Positions 15,677 to 25,800 of a stretch of DNA of 64,000 nt are shown here, one piece after another; positions within the stretch are counted from its first letter, which is position 1; each line of letters opens with the position of its first letter. The notes beneath the pieces were generated by a model. It saw nothing but the letters and a program-made list of their open reading frames with translations, did no database searches and was not told the origin of the DNA. Both the position numbers and the translations under genes were made by a program. This DNA is from Mageeibacillus sp. UBA4314 (GTDB lineage Bacteria > Bacillota > Clostridia > Saccharofermentanales > Saccharofermentanaceae), in the NCBI GenBank assembly GCA_002394605.1, contig DGUI01000017.1:1-64000 (forward strand), read 5' to 3'.

Positions 15677-15692
15677 TATTCGTTTACGAATA
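15677..15692. repeat. inverted repeat TATTCG-N4-CGAATA
   Basis: A 6-bp perfect palindrome immediately upstream of the brnTA -35 region. Its core ATTCG...CGAAT resembles the half-sites of the XRE operator at 16113-16140, so the neighbouring XRE protein may also bind here (inference). Confidence 0.5.
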
Positions 15693-15724
15693 CTACGCTT
15701 TGTCGAATTGGGGCCGCCATGTAA

Positions 15725-15744
15725 AGGCGTGATCATTCACGCCT
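15725..15744. terminator. hairpin between XRE gene and brnTA
   Basis: AGGCGTGA pairs with TCACGCCT (loop of 4), 7 bp past the XRE stop. On the minus strand the U-run is poor (TTTAC). On the plus strand it is followed by CTGGTTTTTAA. Probably the XRE terminator. Confidence 0.55.
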
Positions 15745-15751
15745 CTGGTTT

Positions 15752-16096
15752 TTAATCATCAAGATCCTGTAATGCTTGAAGATAACCCTTGATCCTGTCA
15801 CGCCGGCTGACATCCATCTTCCGGTACTCCATCAACAGTTCATATTCATCATCATCACGGTACACAACAACATAATCAGTATTAAGCATACTGTTGGTCT
15901 TCGTTCCTGAGAGAACATAATAAGGATCCACATTCAATGTATCACAGATTACCTGAAGTTTATCTATCGAAGGGTTCTGCTTCTTCCCGCGCCAGCTGCT
16001 CATCGTACTCTGCGGGATCCCGGTCTTGTCAGAGAACTCCTTCTGTGTCATTCCTGCATCATGGATAAGGTTCAGTACACGTTCACCGATCGTCAT
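15752..16096 (-). CDS. XRE-family transcriptional regulator
   Basis: 114 residues. An N-terminal Cro/C1-type helix-turn-helix (ERVLNLIHDAGMTQKEFSDKTGIPQSTMSSWRGKKQNPSIDKLQVIC, ~5-55) is followed by an acidic C-terminal tail of unknown role. No peptidase or sensor domain is visible. It probably represses its own promoter through the palindrome at 16113-16140, whose spacer is the -10 box. A related palindrome sits in front of brnTA. Its upstream neighbour on the same strand is the carB/dapF operon end. Confidence 0.85.
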   Translation of the reverse strand: MTIGERVLNLIHDAGMTQKEFSDKTGIPQSTMSSWRGKKQNPSIDKLQVICDTLNVDPYYVLSGTKTNSMLNTDYVVVYRDDDEYELLMEYRKMDVSRRDRIKGYLQALQDLDD

Positions 16097-16112
16097 GGCA
16101 GCCTCCCGTAAC

Positions 16113-16140
16113 AGTAGAATTCGATTATACGAATTCTACT
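16113..16140 (-). promoter_or_regulatory. XRE operator framing the -10 box
   Basis: AGTAGAATTCG and its perfect complement CGAATTCTACT are separated by six bases that read TATAAT on the minus strand. The operator therefore straddles the -10 element exactly, 17 bp before the XRE start codon: an autorepression design. Confidence 0.75.
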
Positions 16141-16162
16141 ATACATCGCACATTAAATCAAC

Positions 16163-19100
16163 TTATATCTCAATACTGCCCGTGAATACCTTCTCGCAGT
16201 TTCCTGTCATGAATACTCCGTCATCAGTATAGTTGATGACGAGCTCACCGCCACGGAGGATGACGCGGATATCTTCGCCCTTGGGACAGAAGCCGTTAAG
16301 ACATGCCGCTACTGCAGCTGCGCAGGCGCCTGTTCCGCAAGCCAGCGTCTCGCCTGAGCCACGCTCCCAGACACGCATCTTGAGAGTGTGCTCGTCGATG
16401 ACCTTGACGAACTCAGTGTTGACCCTCTCCGGGAAGATCCTGTCAGTCTCGCAGGAAGGTCCTATCTTCTCGAGTTCCAACGCATCGACAAGATCCGTGA
16501 AGACTACCGCATGCGGGTTCCCCATCGATACGCAGGTAATGTTGTACTGATTGCCTCCCATGGTCACGGGGCGGTCTACTATCATGTCTCCGTCAAGAGC
16601 TACTGGGATCTGGGCGGGGTCAAGCACTGCCTTGCCCATGTCCACCTTGACACGGACAACTTCATCACCCAGAGTCATGAGTTCCAGCTTCTTGATGCCG
16701 CTCTTCGTCTCCACTGTCATGTGCTTGCGCTTGTGACCTGCGACGTCGTACATGTACTTGCCGACGCAGCGGATGGCATTACCGCACATCTTTCCTTCTG
16801 AACCGTCGAGGTTATACATGATCATGCGGCAGTCAGCAACACGCGAAGGTGCGATCAGAACGATACCGTCACCACCGACACCGAAATGACGGTCGGACAT
16901 ATACACAGACAGCGATTCAGGAGATGCCACCATCTTCTCAAGACAGTCGATGTAGATGTAGTCATTGCCGCATCCCTGCATCTTTGTGAAATTGATCACC
17001 TTGCGCTTCTCACGCATGTTGTTTATGTCTACAAGTTCCGTGTTGATCTCACTGTATCTGCTCATGAGACTGTCGGCAAGCGCATCAGCCGTATCGATCG
17101 CAGTAAGGCACGGGATACCGAGCATTACCGCGCGGCGGCGGAGCTTGACTGAATCTCTCGCGGGGAGACGTCCTTTCGCGGAGGTCGAAATGATGTAATT
17201 GACCTTGCCGCTCTCCAGGAGCGTCATCGTGTTGTTCTCGTCAGATTCGTGGATCTTGTGAACCGTCTCAACAGTCAATCCGGCATCGCGGAGTGCTACG
17301 GAATTGCCCGCAGTCGCATAAAGATCAAATCCGAGGGAAGCAAACTTCTTGGCGACTTCAACGATCTCAGACTTGTCAGAATTGCGGACCGATATGAGGA
17401 CACCTCCGCTCTTATACATCTTGTAGCCTGCTGCAACGAGGCCCTTGTACAGGGCTTCCGAGAGGTTGCGGCCGACGCCTAACACCTCACCCGTGGACTT
17501 CATCTCAGGTCCCAACTGCGTGTCGACATCGGTAAGTTTCTCAAAGGAGAATACCGGAACCTTAACGCATGTATAAGGTGACTGGCGGTAGAAACCGACA
17601 CCGTAATCCATGTCAGCGAGCTTCTCGCCTAAGGACACCCTCACAGCGCAGTCCACCATCATGACTCCCGTTACCTTGCTCATGTAGGGCACCGTTCTCG
17701 ACGCGCGGGGATTTACCTCGATGACATAGATCTGGTCGTCCTTAACGATGTACTGGATGTTTACGATTCCGATCGATGCCAGGCCTTCGCAGAGTGCTTT
17801 CGTAGTATCTACGAGCCTCTTGGCCATGCGGTCATAGATATGTTTTGCAGGGTAGACTGCGATGGAGTCGCCCGAGTGGATGCCTGCTCTCTCGATATGT
17901 TCCATGATACCGGGAATGAGAACGTCATGACCGTCGTAGATCGCATCGACTTCGATCTCCCTGCCCTGGATGTATTTATCGATCAGGACCGGATTCTCGA
18001 TGCCCTGCGAGAGTATGATATCCATGTATTCGTTTACGTCCTCATCGTGAAATGCGATCGTCATGTTCTGACCGCCGAGCACGTAGGAAGGACGCAGGAG
18101 GATCGGATATTCCAGAGTATGGGCGGCCTCGAATGCCTCATCCTTCGTCAGCACGGAGAATCCCTTGGGTCTTGCGATCCCGAGCCTCTCGAGGAGTTCG
18201 TCAAATCTCTCACGGTCTTCGGCCATGTCGATCGAATCGGCAGAAGTCCCGATGATGTTTATGTTGTTCTCCGACAATGTCTTCGTCAGCTTGATGGCAG
18301 TCTGTCCGCCGAAAGCAACAACGACGCCGACAGGCTTTTCCTGTTCGATGATATTGAGCACGTCTTCCGGTGTGAGCGGTTCGAAGTAGAGCCTGTCGCC
18401 CGTATCAAAGTCAGTTGATACCGTCTCCGGGTTATTGTTGATTATGACTACGCGGTACCCAAGACCCCTTAAGGCATGTACGCAGTGGACAGCAGCATAG
18501 TCGAACTCGATACCCTGACCGATCCTGATGGGGCCTGAACCTATTACGATGACCGTCTTTGCATCTCCCGTATCCTCTATGGATGCCTCGTTCTCACCGC
18601 CTTCTGCCTTGCTGTTGTATGTCGCATAGAAATACGGCGTTACGGCTTCAAACTCACCTGCGCACGTATCGACCATCTTATAGGTAACTGAGACAAGCTG
18701 CTTCTTATCTTCGACAGATTCCCCTGATATCCTGGAGATCGCCTTGTCGGTGAATCCTAACTTCTTGCCCCTGATGTAGAGTTCATCAGTAAGCCCGCCC
18801 TCGATCGTCTTCTCGTAAGATACGAGATTCCTGATCTTGCTTAAGAACCAGTTGTCGATCATTGTGATCTTATGGATCTCATCCATGTCAAATCCGCGGT
18901 ATAATCCCTCGGCAACATAGAAGATCCTCTCATCCGTCGTATGACCGATGCCCTTCCTTATCTCATCATCCGTCATATCTTTAAGCTTCTTGATCCTGAG
19001 CGTGTCGGCAGAGATCTCCGCACCTCTTACGGCCTTCATCAGGGCGCTCTCGAACGAGTCTGATATGGACATGACTTCGCCCGTCGCCTTCATCTGCGTT

Positions 19101-20218
19101 CCGAGGTCTCTCTTCGCATACACGAACTTGTCGAAAGGCCACTTCGGGAACTTTACCGCAACATAGTCGAGCGCAGGCTCGAACGCCGCGAAAGTGTTCC
19201 CCGTGACTGCATTCCTGATCTCATCGAGACGGTATCCGAGAGCAATCTTGGTCGCTACTTTCGCGATGGGGTAGCCTGTCGCCTTCGATGCGAGTGCGGA
19301 CGACCTGGATACACGCGGATTGACCTCGATGACGGCATATTCGAAAGATGTCGGGTGGAGTGCGAACTGGCAGTTACAGCCGCCTTCAACACCGAGCGCT
19401 TCGATTATGTTAAGTGATGCCGATCTGAGCATCTGATACTCTTTGTCCGACAATGTGACAGCAGGCGCGATGACGATGCTGTCTCCCGTGTGGACGCCTA
19501 CGGGATCAAGGTTCTCCATCGAGCAGACCGTGATGACATTGCCCGCTTTGTCACGGATGACCTCGAACTCGATCTCCTTCCAGCCGGAGATGCATTTCTC
19601 GATCAGCACCTGCGTGATCGGAGACATGTTAAGACCATTCCTGGCGATCTCGTGGAGCTCGCCGGCATCAGAAGCGATACCGCCGCCCGAACCGCCTAAT
19701 GTAAATGCAGGTCTGACGATGACCGGATAACCGATCTCCTTTGCGAATTCAAGAGCTGAATCAACATCGTTTACGACCTTGGAGGGAATGCAGGGCTGGC
19801 CAATGCTCTCCATGGTATCCTTGAATATCTGACGGTCCTCCGCCTTGTCTATGCACTCCGGAGAAGAACCCAGGAGCTTGACGCCGTTACGCGCAAGGAA
19901 GCCGTCCTTGGCAAGCTCCATGCAGAGCGTCAGTGCTGTCTGTCCGCCAAGTCCTGACAAGATCGCGTCAGGTCTCTCGGTCTCTATTACCCTCTTGACT
20001 GTCTTAAGTGTAAGCGGTTCGATGTAGATCTTGTCCGCCATCGATTTATCGGTCATTATCGTAGCAGGATTGGAGTTGATAAGTACGATCTCGATACCAT
20101 CCTCACGAAGTGCTCTGCATGCCTGCGTGCCTGCATAGTCAAACTCGGCTGCCTGACCTATTACGATAGGACCGGAACCGATGACTAAGACCTTACGGAT
20201 ACTCTTATCTAACGGCAT
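16163..20218 (-). CDS. carB/dapF: carbamoyl-phosphate synthase large subunit fused to diaminopimelate epimerase
   Basis: 1351 residues from ATG 20218 (GGGAGGG upstream; TTG at 20224 is a possible alternative). Residues 1-~1067 are complete CarB: two ATP-grasp halves (VIGSGPIVIGQAAEFDYAGT and VIGSGPIRIGQGIEFDYAAV) and the C-terminal MGS-like regulatory domain ending near DALADSLMSRYSEIN. With no stop codon, the frame continues into ~284 residues of DapF: FTKMQGCGNDY, GKMCGNAIRC (first catalytic Cys) and LACGTGACAAA (second Cys). DapF interconverts LL- and meso-diaminopimelate. The internal ATG at 17017 has no Shine-Dalgarno sequence, so separate DapF translation looks unlikely. Last gene of gltB-gltD-carA-carB/dapF. 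Confidence 0.93.
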   Translation of the reverse strand: MPLDKSIRKVLVIGSGPIVIGQAAEFDYAGTQACRALREDGIEIVLINSNPATIMTDKSMADKIYIEPLTLKTVKRVIETERPDAILSGLGGQTALTLCMELAKDGFLARNGVKLLGSSPECIDKAEDRQIFKDTMESIGQPCIPSKVVNDVDSALEFAKEIGYPVIVRPAFTLGGSGGGIASDAGELHEIARNGLNMSPITQVLIEKCISGWKEIEFEVIRDKAGNVITVCSMENLDPVGVHTGDSIVIAPAVTLSDKEYQMLRSASLNIIEALGVEGGCNCQFALHPTSFEYAVIEVNPRVSRSSALASKATGYPIAKVATKIALGYRLDEIRNAVTGNTFAAFEPALDYVAVKFPKWPFDKFVYAKRDLGTQMKATGEVMSISDSFESALMKAVRGAEISADTLRIKKLKDMTDDEIRKGIGHTTDERIFYVAEGLYRGFDMDEIHKITMIDNWFLSKIRNLVSYEKTIEGGLTDELYIRGKKLGFTDKAISRISGESVEDKKQLVSVTYKMVDTCAGEFEAVTPYFYATYNSKAEGGENEASIEDTGDAKTVIVIGSGPIRIGQGIEFDYAAVHCVHALRGLGYRVVIINNNPETVSTDFDTGDRLYFEPLTPEDVLNIIEQEKPVGVVVAFGGQTAIKLTKTLSENNINIIGTSADSIDMAEDRERFDELLERLGIARPKGFSVLTKDEAFEAAHTLEYPILLRPSYVLGGQNMTIAFHDEDVNEYMDIILSQGIENPVLIDKYIQGREIEVDAIYDGHDVLIPGIMEHIERAGIHSGDSIAVYPAKHIYDRMAKRLVDTTKALCEGLASIGIVNIQYIVKDDQIYVIEVNPRASRTVPYMSKVTGVMMVDCAVRVSLGEKLADMDYGVGFYRQSPYTCVKVPVFSFEKLTDVDTQLGPEMKSTGEVLGVGRNLSEALYKGLVAAGYKMYKSGGVLISVRNSDKSEIVEVAKKFASLGFDLYATAGNSVALRDAGLTVETVHKIHESDENNTMTLLESGKVNYIISTSAKGRLPARDSVKLRRRAVMLGIPCLTAIDTADALADSLMSRYSEINTELVDINNMREKRKVINFTKMQGCGNDYIYIDCLEKMVASPESLSVYMSDRHFGVGGDGIVLIAPSRVADCRMIMYNLDGSEGKMCGNAIRCVGKYMYDVAGHKRKHMTVETKSGIKKLELMTLGDEVVRVKVDMGKAVLDPAQIPVALDGDMIVDRPVTMGGNQYNITCVSMGNPHAVVFTDLVDALELEKIGPSCETDRIFPERVNTEFVKVIDEHTLKMRVWERGSGETLACGTGACAAAVAACLNGFCPKGEDIRVILRGGELVINYTDDGVFMTGNCEKVFTGSIEI

Positions 20219-20220
20219 GA

Positions 20221-21303
20221 TCAATCCCTCCCCTCATCCATCATCTTAATGAAATCGTCGAACAGAAATTCCGTATCCTTCGGACCTCCGCAGGCTTCGG
20301 GATGGAACTGGACGGAGAACTGGGGCCTGTTCCTGTAGATGATACCCTCATTCGTTCCGTCGTTGACATTCGTGTAGAGAACGTCTGCAACATTCCTGTC
20401 TATGGAATCTTCAAGAACCGCATAGCCGTGGTTCTGCGAGGAGATGTATATCCTTCCCGTGATCATGTTCTTGACCGGGTGGTTTGTTCCCCTGTGGCCA
20501 TACTTGAGCTTATTTGTCTTAAACCCGTTTGCAAGTGCCAGGAGCTGGTGACCAAGGCAGATGCCCATGGTCGGGATCTTATCTCCTGCCAGTTCCTGAA
20601 GTGTCTTTATGGTAACCTTGTTGTCCTCGGGATCACCGGGACCGTTGCTTATGAAGATACCGTCAGGAGACAATCCCCTGATGGTATCAGCGCTTGAATC
20701 ATATGGAAGCAGAACGACCTTGCAGCCACGTGCATTGAGGCACCTTATGATATTGTTCTTGATGCCGCAGTCGATCATGGCGACCGTATAAATACTGTTG
20801 CCGGGATCGAACACCTGAGGTGATGTGACACTGACTTCCGCGACCGGATCCTTGATCTTGTAAGCCGCGATATCAGCCAGTGCCTTATCCATGTCTGAAG
20901 GAAGCGTATCGGTTATGAGTCCGTTCATGACACCTCTCTCACGGAGTATCCTCGTCAGGGCTCTCGTATCTATCCCCTTAAGTCCCGGGATATTGTTCTC
21001 CCTGAGGTAATCATCGAGTGTTCCGCTGCTCCTGAAGTTCGAAGGTTCTCCGCACGCTTCCCTTACGATGTAAGCTGATACGCTGGGGGCTTCTCCCTCG
21101 CGGTCTTCCGGTATGATACCGTAGTTACCGATCAGCGGGAATGTCTGAACGACAGCCTGTCCCTTATAACTCTTGTCAGTCAGAGTCTCAAGGTAACCGG
21201 TCATAGCCGTTGTGAATACTATCTCGGCAATGACTTCTCCGGAGCTTCCAAAGGCCTCTCCCTCAAATACATCACCATTTTCCAAAACCAAATACCGCTT
21301 CAT
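20221..21303 (-). CDS. carA: carbamoyl-phosphate synthase small subunit
   Basis: 360 residues, normal length. The glutaminase subunit supplies ammonia to CarB for carbamoyl phosphate (arginine and pyrimidine synthesis). The N-terminal domain (YLVLENGDVFEGEAFG, TAMTGYLETLTDKSYKGQ) is followed by a class I glutaminase with Cys in MGICLGHQLLAL and His/Glu in SVQFHPEACGG. Its stop lies 2 nt before the carB ATG, giving translational coupling. It lies 9 nt after gltD in the same operon, so it is expected to respond to the gltB attenuator rather than to a pyrimidine-specific leader. Confidence 0.97.
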   Translation of the reverse strand: MKRYLVLENGDVFEGEAFGSSGEVIAEIVFTTAMTGYLETLTDKSYKGQAVVQTFPLIGNYGIIPEDREGEAPSVSAYIVREACGEPSNFRSSGTLDDYLRENNIPGLKGIDTRALTRILRERGVMNGLITDTLPSDMDKALADIAAYKIKDPVAEVSVTSPQVFDPGNSIYTVAMIDCGIKNNIIRCLNARGCKVVLLPYDSSADTIRGLSPDGIFISNGPGDPEDNKVTIKTLQELAGDKIPTMGICLGHQLLALANGFKTNKLKYGHRGTNHPVKNMITGRIYISSQNHGYAVLEDSIDRNVADVLYTNVNDGTNEGIIYRNRPQFSVQFHPEACGGPKDTEFLFDDFIKMMDEGRD

Positions 21304-21312
21304 TTATCGACC

Positions 21313-22797
21313 TCACAACATATTTGAATAACCCATAAGATATTTATCTACTTCTTCAGCGCAGTCCCTGCCCTCTCTCAGGCCCCATACCACGAGCGAC
21401 TGTCCTCTTCTGACATCGCCTGCCGCAAAGACCTTGTCCCTGGAGGTGCGGTGATCCTTCTCTGAAGCCTTTATGTTAGACCTTGAATCAGTCTCCACCC
21501 CGAAAGATTCAGCTATGTAGCTCTCCGGGCCAAGGAAACCTGCTGCGATGAGAACGATCTGAGCCGGAATGATCTTCTCCGAGCCCTCGATGAAGTTCAT
21601 CTTCATCCTTCCGTCGTCACCTCTCTGCCAGTCAATCTTTACTGTCTCAACCCCCGTAAGCTTTCCGTCATCATCACGGACAAAACTCTTAACGGTAGTC
21701 TCATAGACTCTTGGATCCTTCCCGAATACGGCGATGGATTCCTCCTGTCCGTAATCAGTCTTAAGGACCTTCGGCCATTCAGGCCACGGGTTGTTCGCGG
21801 CACGTGTCAAGGGCGGCACCGGCATCATCTCGAGCTGCGTCACAGACTTGCACCCGTGCCTTATGCATGTACCTACGCAGTCATTACCTGTATCACCTCC
21901 GCCGATTATCACGACATCCTTGTACTTGGAACTGATATAGTCCGTAGCAGATATATTGGATTCCAATACTATCTTAGTCGTTGAGGTTAAGAAGTCAACA
22001 GCAAAGTATATGCCTTCACCCTCTCTTCCGGGAGCATTGATATCTCTCGGATTGCGGCTGCCGCAGGCCAGGATGACCGCATCATATGAGTCGGTCAGCT
22101 CCGAAGCGGAGATATCACGCCCGACATCAGTATTGTATCTGAATTCGACTCCTTCCTCCATCATGAGGTCTATCCTTCTGCTAATGATCCTTTTCTCGAG
22201 TTTCATGTTCGGAATGCCGTACATGAGAAGACCTCCTGCCCTGTCCGCTTTCTCGAACACTGTCACGCTGTGACCTCTCCTGTTGAGCCAGTGGGCGGCC
22301 GACAGACCTGAAGGTCCGGAACCTATTACCGCCACCTTCTTACCGCTCCTCTTAGCAGGAACCTTCGGCTTCATGTGACCGCTCTCAAAAGCTCTCTCGA
22401 TCACCGCATACTCATTTGCCCTTACAGTCACAGCATCTCCGTTTAGGCCGCACGTGCATGCCTTCTCACAGAGTGCCGGACATACTCTCGATGTAAACTC
22501 CGGAAAGGGATTTGTCATGGTAAGCCTGTCACATGCCTCATTCCAGAACCCTCCGTAGATCAGATCGTTCCAGTCCGGACAGAGATTATTGAGAGGACAG
22601 CCTGACACCATCCCGCAGATCGGCTTGCCGAACTGACAGAAAGGCACCCCGCAGTCCATGCACCTTGCAGCCTGCTCCTTACGGGTTTCTTCATCGATGG
22701 GCGTATGGAACTCGTTGTAGGACTTTATCCTCTCCAGCGGATCCATTGCAGGATCATCAACTCTTCCATACTCCATAAAACCGCCTGTCTTACCCAT
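21313..22797 (-). CDS. gltD: glutamate synthase small subunit
   Basis: 494 residues from ATG 22797, where homologues begin MGK.GF.EY; an upstream in-frame GTG at 22806 overlaps the gltB stop and could also be used. An N-terminal Fe-S domain (CMDCGVPFCQFGKPICGMVSGCPLNNLC) precedes FAD- and NAD(P)-binding Rossmann folds (VIGSGPSGLSAAHWLNRRGH; VVIIGGGDTGNDCVG). It feeds electrons from NAD(P)H to GltB for the glutamine + 2-oxoglutarate reaction. It is coupled to gltB upstream and 9 nt before carA downstream. Confidence 0.96.
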   Translation of the reverse strand: MGKTGGFMEYGRVDDPAMDPLERIKSYNEFHTPIDEETRKEQAARCMDCGVPFCQFGKPICGMVSGCPLNNLCPDWNDLIYGGFWNEACDRLTMTNPFPEFTSRVCPALCEKACTCGLNGDAVTVRANEYAVIERAFESGHMKPKVPAKRSGKKVAVIGSGPSGLSAAHWLNRRGHSVTVFEKADRAGGLLMYGIPNMKLEKRIISRRIDLMMEEGVEFRYNTDVGRDISASELTDSYDAVILACGSRNPRDINAPGREGEGIYFAVDFLTSTTKIVLESNISATDYISSKYKDVVIIGGGDTGNDCVGTCIRHGCKSVTQLEMMPVPPLTRAANNPWPEWPKVLKTDYGQEESIAVFGKDPRVYETTVKSFVRDDDGKLTGVETVKIDWQRGDDGRMKMNFIEGSEKIIPAQIVLIAAGFLGPESYIAESFGVETDSRSNIKASEKDHRTSRDKVFAAGDVRRGQSLVVWGLREGRDCAEEVDKYLMGYSNML

Positions 22798-22802
22798 ATG
22801 GA

Positions 22803-25800
22803 TCACCCGTTAACCCTTTCCTGAAATGCTTTGATCTTTGCTTCGTCATCATCACATCCCATATCTTTGTATTTGCTGATGGCGGTCATCATTGCCTTGT
22901 ACTCGTGAGGGACTACCTTCTTAAACTTCGTGACATATTCATCAAAGTCCTTCAGGATGATCGAACCCAAATGTGAGGAAGTCCTTCTGACGTGTTCCTC
23001 GATCAGAGCGCGCAGCCTGTTCCTGTCATCTTCTTCCGTGATCCTGGAGAATCCGACAAGTGATTTGTTGAGCTTTGTGTAAAGATCGTTCTCTTCATCA
23101 AGGACATAAGCGATACCGCCGCTCATACCTGCTGCGAAGTTCTTGCCAACCTTGCCTAAGATCACTGCTTCGCCGCCGGTCATGTATTCACATCCGTGAT
23201 CTCCGACACCTTCGCAGACGACTGTCGCACCGGAGTTCCTGACACAGAATCTCTCACCTGCCACACCGTTGATAAATGCCTTGCCTGATGTCGCACCGAA
23301 GAGTGCAACGTTGCCGGCAATGATGTTCTCATCTGCCTTGAGGCTGAAGTGCTCAGGCGCCTTGAGGCTCAGCGTGCCGCCTGACAATCCCTTTCCGAAA
23401 TAGTCATTCGCATCACCTTCCACATTGATCGTAAGACCCCTGGGGATGAATGCGCCGAAGCTCTGTCCTGCAGAGCCTTTGCAGTTCACCACAAACGTAT
23501 CCTCATCAAGTGAGCTGCCATATCTCTTTGTTATCTCAGCACCGAAGAGCGTGCCTACCGTCCTGTTGAGATTTGTTATCTTAACATCGATGCTCTTCTT
23601 TGTTCCGTTTCTGAAAGCATCCTCAAATGACGGAATGATGATCTGTTCATCTATCGTCTTTCCGAGCATGAAATCATATGCATCGGCAGGATCAAAATGC
23701 TTCTTGACGTCCGTCCTCTTGTTGTAGGGATCAGCCAGGACGATATTCATATCGATGCCCTCCGGATGTGATCCTTCGGGGAAAGCCTTCTTCCTCAGGA
23801 GGTCAGATCTTCCGACCAGTTCATCGATGCTCCTGATGCCAAGAGATGCCATGATCTCACGTGTCTCCTGCGCTATGAAATTCATGAAGTTGATAACATA
23901 TTCCGGCTTGCCCTTAAACCTCTTGCGGAGTTCGGGATTCTGCGTTGCCACGCCTACGGGACATGTATCAAGGTTACATACACGCATCATGACGCAGCCC
24001 ATCGTAACGAGAGGTGCAGTTGCAAAACCGAATTCCTCCGCACCGAGCATCGCAGCGATGACAACGTCGCGCCCCGTCAGGAGCTTGCCGTCTGCCTCGA
24101 TCACGACCTTGGATCTCAGATCATTTTGGATCAGTGTCTGATGAGTCTCTGCAACACCTAACTCCCACGGCAGCCCGGCGTTATGGATGGAGCTTGCCGG
24201 AGCTGCTCCCGTGCCGCCGTCATAACCGGAGATCAGGACGACTCCGGCACCGGCCTTTGCGACACCCGATGCGATCGTTCCGACTCCGGATTCCGATACG
24301 AGCTTGACGGAGATCCTTGCATCCTTATTCGCATTCTTGAGGTCGTAGATGAGCTGTGCGAGATCCTCGATGGAATAGATGTCGTGGTGCGGCGGAGGCG
24401 AGATGAGCGCAACGCCGGGTGTCGAATGACGTGTCTTCGCGATCCAGGGATAGACCTTCTTGCTCGGGAGGTGTCCGCCCTCGCCGGGCTTGGCACCCTG
24501 AGCCATCTTGATCTGGAGCTCCCTTGCAGAGATGAGATACTCTGACGTGACACCGAACCTTCCTGATGCGACCTGCTTGATGGCTGAGCAACGGTCTTCA
24601 CTGCTGCCTTTCGTTGCCATCCTCTCGGGGTCTTCACCGCCTTCTCCGCTGTTGCTCTTGCCGCCCAATCTGTTCATCGCGATCGCCATGCACTCGTGGG
24701 CTTCCTTTGAGATGGAGCCGTACGACATGGCACCCGTCTTGAAGCGCTTGACAATGCTTTCGACGGGCTCGACCTCATCGATGCTGACAGCACCGTTCTC
24801 AGGATAGACAAATTCAAGCGTGCTCCTCAGCGTGATATGACGGTCTTCCCTGTTGATCACATCCGAGAACTGCTTGAACAGGCTGTAATCACCCGTTCTC
24901 GTTGCCTTCTGGAGAAGGAGTATTGACTCGGGATTGTAGAGGTGGTCCTCCTTGCCCGAACGCTCCTTATGGAAGCCTGAGATCCTCAGCGCATCCGGGA
25001 TCGTCAGATCCTCAGGGTCGTATGCCTTATCATGAAGCCTTATCGTTCTATCCTCGATATTCTTGAGCGTGATGCCGCCGACCCTGCTGACAGTATCCGG
25101 GAAGTAGTTATCCATCAGTTCCTTTCCGATGCCGAGAGCCTCGAAGATCTTGGATCCCTGGTACGACTGGATCGTCGATATGCCCATCTTGGCGCTGATC
25201 TTGACGATGCCGTGTACTATCGCAGATGTATATGCCAGACTTGCCTCGGTGTAGTCCTTGTCGATCATACCGGTGCTTATCAGTTCATGTATCGAATCAA
25301 ATGCAAGGTATGGATTGATCGCGCTCGCGCCAAATCCCATGAGCGTCGCGAAATGATGCACTTCACAAGGCTCACCTGATTCAAGTATGATCGATATCGA
25401 AGTGTTCATCCTTGTCCTTACGAGATATGACTCAAGAGCAGCAACTGCAAGGAGCGAGGGGATCGCAACATTCTCCCTGTCAACTCCACGGTCGGTCAGG
25501 ATAAGGATCTCGGCATCTTCCTCATGTGCCTTGTCAGCCTGTCTGAACAGATTATCTATCGCTTCTTTAAGACCCGTGCCACGCTTATAGAGCATGCTGA
25601 TGTCCCTGGTCTTGAGACCCGTAAGATCAGAGTGCCTGATCTTCATGAGGTCGATATTCGAGAGTATGGGATTATTGATCTTCAGTACGCGGCAGTTCTC
25701 CTCCTTCTCTTCAAGGATGTTACCTGCGATACCGAGATAGACGGTAGTGTCCGTGATGATCTCTTCCCTTATGGAATCGATTGGAGGGTTGGTTACCTGA

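Noticed and set aside
16163..17017. dapF as a separate gene
   Set aside because: No stop codon before it and no ribosome-binding site at the internal ATG; kept as a fusion, with the sequencing-error possibility noted.
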